In this document: piece after piece, positions 1 through 6,365 of the stretch
How the letters are laid out: each line of letters starts with the position of its first letter
Numbering within the stretch: position 1 is the stretch's first letter
Assembly (NCBI GenBank): GCA_014879435.1
Contig: JACSSB010000171.1
Location: forward strand, 1 to 10,142
Source of the DNA: Phycisphaerales bacterium
Lineage (GTDB): Bacteria > Pseudomonadota > Gammaproteobacteria > Competibacterales > Competibacteraceae
Direction of reading: 5' to 3'
DNA: 10,142 nt
Program-made: the position numbers and the translations under genes
Notes under the pieces: generated by a model
The model's input: the letters and a program-made list of their open reading frames with translations, nothing else
Databases searched by the model: none
Told to the model about the DNA's origin: nothing

Positions 1-54
1 GGTAAACAACAGTGGATCATCGCTAGGAGTAAACGTTTCGACGGTAGCATTCAT
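1..54 (-). CDS. erpA: Iron-sulfur cluster insertion protein ErpA, N-terminal fragment (runs off the window)
   Basis: Eighteen codons are visible, starting at the ATG on 54-52 and reading MNATVETFTPSDDPLLFT, open to the window edge. This matches the N-terminus I know from gammaproteobacterial ErpA proteins outside the enterics, where a short variable leader precedes the conserved 'FT' strand. ErpA is a cytoplasmic A-type carrier that delivers [Fe-S] clusters to apoproteins such as IspG. The cluster-binding cysteines lie beyond the window and cannot be checked. A GA-rich ribosome-binding site (GAGAGAGGG) lies just upstream. It follows argC at a 75-nt gap, and argC and erpA are also close together in Pseudomonas. 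The identity rests on a short stretch, so an IscA-like paralogue cannot be excluded. Confidence 0.72.
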   Translation of the reverse strand, partial: MNATVETFTPSDDPLLFT

Positions 55-86
55 CACTCGGCCCTCTCTCAATACAGTATGAATTC

Positions 87-115
87 ATTGTCCGATTGTT
101 GACTGGTTGGGTCAA
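87..115 (-). promoter_or_regulatory. Candidate sigma70 promoter of erpA
   Basis: On the minus strand TTGACC (110-115) is followed after 17 bases by GACAAT (87-92), matching the -35 consensus at 5/6 and the -10 at 4/6. A start of transcription near position 80 would give a leader of about 25 nt before the erpA ATG. The short inverted repeat TTGAC-N7-GTCAA (99-115) covers the -35 box and could be an operator half-site pair. No clear IscR site was recognised. The call rests on consensus and spacing only. Confidence 0.4.
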
Positions 116-129
116 GAATCGTTTTGTAC

Positions 130-1161
130 CTAAGGCAGCAGTGCGATACCGTCCAAACCGGTAGTTTCCGGCAGACCAAACATGAGGTTCATGTTCTGCA
201 CCGCTTGGCCAGCCGCTCCCTTGACCAAGTTATCGATCACTGAAAGCACCACCACAGTTTTACCATTCTGTGGTCGATGCACCGCCAACCGGCATTGATT
301 CGCTCCACGCACACCACGGGTTTCGGGGTGAGAACGTGGCGGCAAAACATCCACGAATGGCTCGGAATCATAGCGCTGCTCAAACAGTGCCTGCAGATCA
401 ACGTCGGGAACGCTTAGCGTTGCATACAAAGTAGTGTGCATACCACGGATCATCGGCGTCAGATGCGGCACAAACACCAGATTCAGCGGTCCCTTGGCCA
501 CCGCTGATAATCCTTGATGGATTTCCGGCAGATGGCGATGTCCCGGCACATTATAAGCTTTGAAATTATCGCCCGCTTCAGCCAACAGGATACCAATCTC
601 GGCCTTGCGACCCGCACCACTCACCCCCGATTTGGCATCGGCGATCAACGATTGCGGATCGATTACCCCAGCCTCCAACAGTGGTAGAAACCCCAATTGC
701 ACGGCAGTCGGGTAGCAGCCGGGATTAGCCACCAAGCGGGCGGAGCGAATTGCGTCACGATGGATCTCAGGCAGGCCATACACCGCTTCCGCCAAGATCT
801 CCGGGCAGGCGTGTGGCATTCCATACCACTGTTCCCAGTCTTCGAGCTGCTGCAAACGGAAATCAGCAGCCAAATCGATGACCTTGACCCCGGCTTCCAG
901 CAGTGCCGGCACACTTCGCATAGCCGTACCGTTGGGAGTGGCGAAAAATACCACGTCGCAGTTTTCGAGCGCAGCCACATCTGGCTCGACAAAGCTCAGA
1001 TTCACTCGACCACGTAAATTGGGGAACAGCTCGCTGACCTTGACGCCCTTTTCACCACGCGAAGTGATGACCGCCAGTTCCACGCCCGGATGGGTCGCCA
1101 ACAACCGAAGTAGCTCGACACCGGTATACCCGGTCCCCCCCACAATACCCACCTTGATCAT
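130..1161 (-). CDS. argC: N-acetyl-gamma-glutamyl-phosphate reductase (ArgC)
   Basis: ArgC performs the NADPH-dependent reduction of N-acetyl-glutamyl-5-phosphate to N-acetyl-glutamate 5-semialdehyde, the third step of arginine biosynthesis, in the cytoplasm. The 343-residue length fits the family. The N-terminal Rossmann motif GIVGGTGYTGVEL lies at residues 5-17. The catalytic cysteine is in NPGCYPTA (Cys149), and the conserved GHRHLPEI segment (207-214) supplies the catalytic His210. The ATG on 1161-1159 is preceded by an AGGTGA ribosome-binding site at a normal distance, and the protein begins directly with the nucleotide-binding strand, so this start is secure. Regulation by an arginine repressor is possible, but no ARG box was recognised. 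Nothing looks damaged. Confidence 0.97.
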   Translation of the reverse strand: MIKVGIVGGTGYTGVELLRLLATHPGVELAVITSRGEKGVKVSELFPNLRGRVNLSFVEPDVAALENCDVVFFATPNGTAMRSVPALLEAGVKVIDLAADFRLQQLEDWEQWYGMPHACPEILAEAVYGLPEIHRDAIRSARLVANPGCYPTAVQLGFLPLLEAGVIDPQSLIADAKSGVSGAGRKAEIGILLAEAGDNFKAYNVPGHRHLPEIHQGLSAVAKGPLNLVFVPHLTPMIRGMHTTLYATLSVPDVDLQALFEQRYDSEPFVDVLPPRSHPETRGVRGANQCRLAVHRPQNGKTVVVLSVIDNLVKGAAGQAVQNMNLMFGLPETTGLDGIALLP

Positions 1162-1196
1162 CGTTCAATCACCTGCAGTTACCACTGGAAAACCGC

Positions 1197-1224
1197 ATCA
1201 TACGATGTTCAACCCACCATGCAA
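1197..1224 (-). promoter_or_regulatory. Candidate sigma70 promoter of argC
   Basis: On the minus strand TTGCAT (1219-1224), 16 bases and TATGAT (1197-1202) form a promoter-like pair with a good -10 (5/6) and a weak -35 (3/6). Transcription would begin near 1190, giving a leader of about 30 nt. It lies in the 187-bp divergent region shared with the plus-strand TlpA-like gene. For that gene only a CATAAT -10-like hexamer without a convincing -35 was seen. The call is based on consensus alone. Confidence 0.35.
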
Positions 1225-1348
1225 CCCAATGCATTCTGGCATAATCGCGAATACCGCTACTTTTGACGGTTGCAGCGGTCTTATTCCAGCATCGCTTCCT
1301 TTCTGACCGTTCTTCACCGCAACCCCTCGCAGTGGGAGATCTTGAGCC

Positions 1349-1849
1349 GTGAAATCGTACAAAGAAACCGCCATCGCCGGCTTCGTACTCGTAGTCGTTC
1401 TGGCATTCGCCGCGATCTGGTTTATGCCCGCTGGTTTACGTGCGGCCCCACCATTGGTTGGCGAAACCCTGGACGGACGAACCCTGACCCTAGAACAACT
1501 GCGTGGCAAACCGGTACTAGTCACGTTTTGGGCGACAACCTGCCCCGGTTGCGTCGAGGAAATACCGCACTTAATTGATCTGTATCGGGAATTACACCCA
1601 AAGGGGCTGGAAATTATCGGCGTCGCTATGGCTTATGATCCACCGGAGCAGGTACGCGCCATGGTGCAGCAACGGCAGATTCCCTATCCGGTCGTCCTGG
1701 ATCGTACGGAACGAATCGCTCGCGAGTTCGATAATGTGCAACTGACTCCCACCTCAGTGCTGATCTCACCGGAAGGGCATATTGTGCAATATCGGCTGGG
1801 TTTGCTGGATATGTCGAAACTGCGAAACACGATCACAGAAATGCTGTAA
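1349..1849 (+). CDS. Membrane-anchored TlpA/ResA-like thioredoxin-fold protein
   Basis: This 166-residue protein has a short cytoplasmic N-terminus, one hydrophobic segment (about residues 8-26) and a periplasmic thioredoxin-like domain of the TlpA/ResA/AhpC-TSA group. The redox motif is Cys65-Pro-Gly-Cys68 in FWATTCPGCVEEIP, and the cis-proline loop is Thr133-Pro134 (QLTPTSVLI). The usual Trp before the first cysteine is replaced by Thr. Such proteins generally reduce periplasmic disulfides, for example in apocytochromes c or metallochaperones; the partner is unknown because no cytochrome maturation gene is nearby. The start is GTG: an in-frame TGA at 1343-1345 rules out any earlier start, and GGGAGAT at 1334-1340 can serve as ribosome-binding site. 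It diverges from argC and converges with the GH57 gene. The fold is clear; the substrate is not. Confidence 0.88.
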   Translation: MKSYKETAIAGFVLVVVLAFAAIWFMPAGLRAAPPLVGETLDGRTLTLEQLRGKPVLVTFWATTCPGCVEEIPHLIDLYRELHPKGLEIIGVAMAYDPPEQVRAMVQQRQIPYPVVLDRTERIAREFDNVQLTPTSVLISPEGHIVQYRLGLLDMSKLRNTITEML

Positions 1850-1894
1850 TGGAATGCGGTGGCAGGGGCGATCCGAACCATTACAGATCGCTCC
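1844..1894. repeat. Two interleaved inverted repeats between convergent genes
   Basis: CTGTAATGG (1844-1852) pairs perfectly with CCATTACAG (1878-1886). GGGGCGATC (1865-1873) pairs with GATCGCTCC (1886-1894), nine pairs with one G-T. The second repeat has one arm inside the loop of the first and one outside, so the stems are either mutually exclusive or form a pseudoknot-like layout. The first arm overlaps the stop codon of the TlpA-like gene. The location fits a bidirectional terminator, but neither strand has a T-tract, so an intrinsic terminator is not supported. Confidence 0.4.
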
Positions 1895-1910
1895 AATCAC
1901 ACAGATTCCT

Positions 1911-3098
1911 TCAGATAAAGCAGGCGTTGGCTCGCTCCAGGTATTCACAAGCCTGATCGAGATCGGCGTGACAACGCATGACCCAAGCCTCGCCCCAAAA
2001 GAAATTGCAACTGGTCTCCGCTCGCAGTACCCGCCAGTGGGCTTCTTCCAACAAGTCGAGCAATTCAGGATTAGCCGAGCCGATGTGGGTGGCGTTACGC
2101 AGTGCGGCCTGCACGGCTTGGCTGATTTCGCCAGCCCGCGTCAACGCATCCTGCTGCGCCTGTGAACCAGACCATTGCACGAAATCACGCCCGTTGTGCC
2201 ATCCGGTATTCCATGCCCCTGGCCCCACGGTGACTTCACCCCCCACGCCAAACTGATCTAGATAATCCTCAATAAAGATCGGTCGAATCGCATGCTGGCC
2301 CGCGCGCGCTGTATCCAATAGCGGCTTATAAAAGGCGTCCCAGAAATTGCTACCGGGGGTGACATTGCGAAACCAACCGCCATTTTCACCATCGGTACAG
2401 GTCGTAACCAGCGGTACGAAATCGCATTCCTTCAGCCGCTCCTGGATCTCTCGAACGAACCATTTCAGATCCATGCCCGATTCCTGGGCATTCGAGAGTT
2501 CCCGATCCCGCACGATCACGATGATTTCATCATCACCAAAACGGGCGATATGTGGCCGATAACGCAGCTCCTGCCAATTCATTGGCGTGACGGGCCGTAC
2601 ATGCTCGCAATCCACCAACACAAAGCGGTAACCGAAGCGACGCAGCATGGGGATCATTTCCATACAGAACCCCATTTCCGGCGGCCAAAATCCCTGGCAA
2701 TGATCGCGAACCAACAGATGACTGGCACTTCTCTGCCAGCGATCCAAATGCGCTTCCCAATCGGCCGGTGGGATCAATGGCAGTACCGGGTAGTAATATC
2801 CCGTACCGAGAATATCGATGATCCGATTATTCTGCAGATACCAGAGCAGCGAACCGCAATCCACGGTCCCATACACCCGGCTCTGAAAATCTGGATTCGA
2901 AAGCACTTCCAATAAAGTGCCCGATAGCGCCAAGTGGACTCGACCGATATCCTGATAATCCCATAGCGAACGGGGTATGCGATCCATCGCAAACAGAATC
3001 TCCTTGGCTTCCCATTCGTTATGTTCCCATAAATGCTCTAGATTTCCAGATGGTTGGTGCAGACTCAACACCAAAGCATGATAGAAGGTGTCCGCCAT
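1911..3098 (-). CDS. Glycoside hydrolase family 57 protein (COG1449-like), distal gene of glucan cluster
   Basis: This is a 395-residue cytoplasmic GH57 protein with no signal peptide. GH57 enzymes are retaining alpha-glucan hydrolases or transferases on a (beta/alpha)7 barrel. The family motifs appear in order: His14-Gln15-Pro16 in LSLHQPSG, GTGYYYPVLPL at 98-108, GFWPPEMG with the presumed nucleophile Glu141, TDGENGG with the presumed acid/base Asp236, and a C-terminal TSCNFFWGEAW at 362-372. It resembles the HQP-type GH57 group (amylases and 4-alpha-glucanotransferases) more than the GH57 branching enzymes, which begin with an HxHLPY-type motif. I chose the ATG at 3098 because AGGAGGAGG precedes it and the HQP strand follows after 13 residues. 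It is the last of four co-directional glucan genes, 120 nt after the other GH57 gene. Exact reaction unknown. Confidence 0.87.
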   Translation of the reverse strand: MADTFYHALVLSLHQPSGNLEHLWEHNEWEAKEILFAMDRIPRSLWDYQDIGRVHLALSGTLLEVLSNPDFQSRVYGTVDCGSLLWYLQNNRIIDILGTGYYYPVLPLIPPADWEAHLDRWQRSASHLLVRDHCQGFWPPEMGFCMEMIPMLRRFGYRFVLVDCEHVRPVTPMNWQELRYRPHIARFGDDEIIVIVRDRELSNAQESGMDLKWFVREIQERLKECDFVPLVTTCTDGENGGWFRNVTPGSNFWDAFYKPLLDTARAGQHAIRPIFIEDYLDQFGVGGEVTVGPGAWNTGWHNGRDFVQWSGSQAQQDALTRAGEISQAVQAALRNATHIGSANPELLDLLEEAHWRVLRAETSCNFFWGEAWVMRCHADLDQACEYLERANACFI

Positions 3099-3218
3099 GA
3101 TGCTGCCTCCTCCTGATGATTCGCTGGTCACGAACGCCGGAAAAATCCCGGTACCCGCCACGACCCTATTTTTTATAATGATAAATCGGGAGCTGGCACG
3201 GCGGAATGGCCTGAACCG

Positions 3219-4682
3219 CTAAAAATCATTCTCGACAATGCTGCTGGCTCGCCGACAGATTTCGCGACCGTAATCGGTCCACAAGCCCTGCCCCCAGTAG
3301 CGATAGCAACTGGTCTGCGAGCACATCAGGTGGAACAGCGCATTGCGAAAACGCGGATCGCTGGGCGCCGTCTTTGGTTTCAATACCTTTTCGAAGAATT
3401 GCGCGCTGGCCTTTTCCATGGGTCCGAGCACATTGTCATAGCCGCGTACCCAGGAAATATCGTTGGTCCAACTGCCACCTTCCATATTGAAGCGACCATC
3501 TTCCTGCTTCAGTTCGGCGATGACTTTTTCCAACTTTTCTGGTCCACCACCGGGTTGGAAACGGTCCCAAATCCGCTTTTGGGATGATGGTTGCAGTGTT
3601 GGCAAATCGGCTTCTTTGATACCCAGCGCAAAGAGATGCTCCAGGTACTCGGTAGCGTTCATGAACGGCACATCCGATCCAGAAGCTTCGCGAATCGCAT
3701 CAAAGAACTTACCGGGGAACTCGTTCATCATCACCCCACCGTTCTCGCCATCGGCGATCTGCGTGACCAGTGGTGGCACTGACTTCCCTGCTAATTCCCA
3801 GCGCGACAAGCTCTTGGCTTCATAATAGGGCTGCATCTGCGCCACCAGTTTGGTATCGCTACCCTGGGTCTTGATGATGGCGATGATGCTGACGGTCTCA
3901 CCCTTGGAATTGGTGCAGATCAGTCGATGTGGCAGGTGTTTTTTCTCCGGTCCCCAACCATTCTCCGGGCGCTCCACAGTGTGTTCCTGTACCAGCACCC
4001 ATTGATAACCACAATCGACCAAGGTCTTGATGTATTCATAGGCGATGTCGGGATGATTGGGTAAAGCCATCTCCGAAGGGGAAAACCCACGTACCCGCTC
4101 CAGCGCCTCCAGACCAAAAATGGCCGCAAAATGCTGCTGCCAAGCTTTGACATGTAAGCGGAAATCCTGGGTCGGCGTCGAAGGTGCCACCGCGTGACCC
4201 CACGGACACCCCAACCATTCCACGCCGCGCCGGTAAGCCGGATTGCAGGTTGCATTCTTCAAGGCGTCGAACACATCATGCAAACCCATGGCGCGCAAAC
4301 CATGGAATAGAGTACCGGAATACTCCAGCATGACTCGTGGCTCTTTACCTTCATCAATCAACTGCGGAACAAATTCACCGATCCGCTTGTAGCACCAATG
4401 AAAGACCGGGGCATTGTGATTGTCACCGATTCCCTGGTTTTCCATCATGTACTGAAGATTGCTGATGATGGCTGCAGTAGACAAATCACCACCACCCGCT
4501 GGAATCAGCGGTTGATGCATGTGCAAGGCAATCGCGCAGGCAGCACGCACATGCCCAAAATCGATCCGACTTTCTGGCAAGAATACCGGTCGATCGCGAC
4601 TGGCGCGCACGGTCTGCTCCACAAGCGACTCCGCGCCGCAGATATTCGGCAATCCATCGACATATTCTGGAAGCTGGCTCAT
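3219..4682 (-). CDS. Glycoside hydrolase family 57 protein, second diverged paralogue
   Basis: This 487-residue protein has the GH57 motif set in order: HMHQP at 54-58, WLGCPWGHAVAPSTPTQDF at 156-174 standing for motif 2, GFSPSEMALP with the presumed nucleophile Glu204, ADGENGG with the presumed acid/base Asp311, and SQTSCYRYWG at 455-464. It is about 90 residues longer than its neighbour. The extra length is an N-terminal stretch of about 45 residues and an insertion between motifs 4 and 5. It has no signal peptide, so it should act on cytoplasmic glucan. AGGAGAAAG lies about 8 nt upstream of the ATG. The glgA stop codon is 103 nt upstream, and that gap contains a perfect 11-bp hairpin. Both presumed catalytic carboxylates are kept, so it is probably active. 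Hydrolysis, transfer or branching cannot be told apart from sequence. Confidence 0.87.
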   Translation of the reverse strand: MSQLPEYVDGLPNICGAESLVEQTVRASRDRPVFLPESRIDFGHVRAACAIALHMHQPLIPAGGGDLSTAAIISNLQYMMENQGIGDNHNAPVFHWCYKRIGEFVPQLIDEGKEPRVMLEYSGTLFHGLRAMGLHDVFDALKNATCNPAYRRGVEWLGCPWGHAVAPSTPTQDFRLHVKAWQQHFAAIFGLEALERVRGFSPSEMALPNHPDIAYEYIKTLVDCGYQWVLVQEHTVERPENGWGPEKKHLPHRLICTNSKGETVSIIAIIKTQGSDTKLVAQMQPYYEAKSLSRWELAGKSVPPLVTQIADGENGGVMMNEFPGKFFDAIREASGSDVPFMNATEYLEHLFALGIKEADLPTLQPSSQKRIWDRFQPGGGPEKLEKVIAELKQEDGRFNMEGGSWTNDISWVRGYDNVLGPMEKASAQFFEKVLKPKTAPSDPRFRNALFHLMCSQTSCYRYWGQGLWTDYGREICRRASSIVENDF

Positions 4683-4707
4683 GCGTGACTTTCTCCTGTG
4701 CGGTGGG

Positions 4708-4738
4708 TGGATCGTGCCTTAAGATACGGCACGATCCA
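4708..4738 (-). promoter_or_regulatory. Perfect 11-bp hairpin between glgA and GH57 gene
   Basis: TGGATCGTGCC (4708-4718) and GGCACGATCCA (4728-4738) are exact reverse complements around a 9-nt loop. Neither strand has a T-run after the stem, so it does not look like an intrinsic terminator. It ends about 15 nt before the ribosome-binding site of the GH57 gene. It may stabilise or separate mRNA segments, or bind a protein. A weaker 7-bp repeat (4746-4752 with 4778-4784) lies between it and the glgA stop. Confidence 0.5.
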
Positions 4739-4785
4739 GCAAGCGGGTGTGGTGCGAAGTAGCCTCTTTACAGCCATCCACACCT

Positions 4786-6258
4786 TCACTTGGCGCGGAT
4801 GTGCTCGTAAATATTCAGATAATCCTGACCGGGCCGGTACCATGAATAATCATAATTCATACCGTGAACCATCATCCGGCGAAAATCGTCTGGATAAGCG
4901 TGCCATAAAGCAATGGCGCGATGCATGGCCGATTCGATGCCGGAATGATCGGGTTCCTGGAAGACATAGCCATTACGTTCCTCGAACGGCTTGTGCGAAT
5001 AATCCTTGTCGAACACCGTATCCTTGAGTCCACCAACCTCACGCACGATCGGCACTGTGCCGTATTTCAGCGCGATCATTTGGGTCAGACCACAAGGCTC
5101 AAACAGACTCGGCATGACGACCATGTCCGCCCCGGCATAGATCAGGTGCGACAATTCTTCGTCGAAACTCAATTCTAGGTGACAATCCGGGTTATCGTTG
5201 AGATGCCGCTTCAAATTCCAGAAATGTTGGTTGATATGCGGATCGGGGCTGGAACCGAGCAACACGAATTGCGCGTTGCTGCGCATGGCATAGAAAATGG
5301 CGTGATGAATCAGATGGACGCCTTTCTGGCTGTCGAGCCGACCCACATAAGCGATGATGGGTTTGAAATCCTTACGTAACCATAAACGGTCGCGCAACGC
5401 TTCCTTGTTGCCATATTTGCCATCTAGGGTCTCGACATTGTAGCGACTGGGAATATACGGATCGACCTCTGGATTCCAGACATCGTAATCGACACCGTTC
5501 AACACCCCACCGAACTTACCACAGTGAACGTTCAAGGTATGGTTGAGTCCACTACCCTGGTCGGTAAAGCGCGCCTCATGGGCGTGTGTCGGTGATACCG
5601 TAGTCACAAAATTCGAGTAAACGATACCGCCCTTCATCAAATTCACAGCGGTATGATTGAAGTTATCGCGCAACCGATCAAAATTAAAATACTGGGCGAT
5701 ATTGGTCAGGCCGGTCGCCCACAGCACGTATTCTCCCGTCAGACCCTGATGCTTGAAATTATGGATGGTGTAGCAAACCCGCTGTGAACCCATCCCGACA
5801 TGGGCGTATTGCTCATACAGTAACACTGGTACCAGCCCGGTTTGCCAGTCGTGGCAATGGATGATGTCGGGACGACGGTTGTCCTTGTACAAGAATTCCA
5901 GGGCCGCCTTGCTGAAGAACGCAAAACGACTGACATCATCTGAGAAGCCGTAGAAGTGTCCGCGATTGAAAAAATTATCCGGAGAATGTGGCTCGATGAA
6001 GAAGCATTTGCGGCCGTGAACGAAGCCAAACCACACCGAGCAATGAATGGCACCGTTATACCAGGGTACCCACAAATCCTTCATGCTGATTTGTAGACCC
6101 CAGATATGGTCATAGCGCATGCAGTCGTATTTCGGCAGGATGAGATGGACCTCGTTACCACGAATTTCCAGCTCCCTGCTGAGGCCAAAGATTACATCCG
6201 CCAACCCGCCGACTTTGGCCACGGGGGCGCATTCAGTAGCAATTTGAACGATATACAT
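4786..6258 (-). CDS. glgA: Glycogen (starch) synthase GlgA, GT5 family
   Basis: GlgA adds glucose from ADP-glucose to the non-reducing end of alpha-1,4-glucan, in the cytoplasm. The 490-residue length fits the family. The N-terminal GT5 domain opens with an ATECAPVAKVGGLADV stretch, in which Lys15-Val-Gly-Gly-Leu19 is the ADP-glucose-binding KxGGL motif. HCHDWQTGLVP is at 134-144 and GGVLNGVD at 250-257. The C-terminal Rossmann domain has YVGRLDSQKG at 304-313 and SLFEPCGLTQMIALKYGT at 384-401, with Glu387 the family's conserved glutamate. Phrases such as ILPKYDCMRYDHIWGL and the IHNFKHQG motif remind me of the cyanobacterial GlgA2-like branch rather than the E. coli type; this is from memory and not an alignment. 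The ATG follows AAGGAC by about 9 nt, and this site can pair with an upstream segment. It sits between GH13 and GH57 genes. Confidence 0.95.
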   Translation of the reverse strand: MYIVQIATECAPVAKVGGLADVIFGLSRELEIRGNEVHLILPKYDCMRYDHIWGLQISMKDLWVPWYNGAIHCSVWFGFVHGRKCFFIEPHSPDNFFNRGHFYGFSDDVSRFAFFSKAALEFLYKDNRRPDIIHCHDWQTGLVPVLLYEQYAHVGMGSQRVCYTIHNFKHQGLTGEYVLWATGLTNIAQYFNFDRLRDNFNHTAVNLMKGGIVYSNFVTTVSPTHAHEARFTDQGSGLNHTLNVHCGKFGGVLNGVDYDVWNPEVDPYIPSRYNVETLDGKYGNKEALRDRLWLRKDFKPIIAYVGRLDSQKGVHLIHHAIFYAMRSNAQFVLLGSSPDPHINQHFWNLKRHLNDNPDCHLELSFDEELSHLIYAGADMVVMPSLFEPCGLTQMIALKYGTVPIVREVGGLKDTVFDKDYSHKPFEERNGYVFQEPDHSGIESAMHRAIALWHAYPDDFRRMMVHGMNYDYSWYRPGQDYLNIYEHIRAK

Positions 6259-6260
6259 GA

Positions 6261-6305
6261 ACTGCCGTCCTTATTATCTCGGATTCCGGGGCCGGACACG
6301 GCAGT
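6261..6305 (-). promoter_or_regulatory. Hairpin that could sequester the glgA ribosome-binding site
   Basis: Read on the minus strand, ACTGCCGTGTCC (6305-6294) can pair with GGACGGCAGT (6270-6261) as 10 base pairs with a 2-nt bulge, or as 8 perfect pairs without the GTCC/GGAC part. The 3' arm includes the GGAC of the AAGGAC Shine-Dalgarno sequence and ends 2 nt before the glgA ATG at 6258. Folding would hide the site from ribosomes. An alternative short stem (TCCG-GCCC-CGGA) uses part of the 5' arm. The pairing is seen in the sequence; a regulatory role is inferred. Confidence 0.45.
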
Positions 6306-6365
6306 CAGGCCCCTCTGTTCTAAAAGAAGACTGAAAGTCGCGCTATACCCGTGCGCTTCTTCCCG

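Noticed and set aside
663..1017. Open frames of about 100 codons overlapping argC on both strands
   Set aside because: They are shadows of argC: the residue make-up is rich in Cys, Trp and Arg without motifs, and they contradict a complete argC frame.
1198..1524. 108-codon open frame on the minus strand across the argC/TlpA-like intergenic region
   Set aside because: It overlaps the well-supported TlpA-like gene on the other strand, would carry the argC promoter inside it, and shows no recognisable domain.
3099..3161. Upstream start for the distal GH57 gene, adding 21 residues
   Set aside because: The ATG at 3098 has a strong AGGAGGAGG site at the right distance and starts the family's usual N-terminal strand; the longer form has no such site and its extra residues look unstructured.
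3160..3190. AT-rich block with a TATAAA-like -10 for an internal promoter before the distal GH57 gene
   Set aside because: No acceptable -35 was found 16-18 bases upstream, so the hexamer alone is not enough.
4708..4738. Intrinsic terminator after glgA
   Set aside because: The stem is strong but no T-tract follows on either strand, so it was listed as a hairpin of unknown role.
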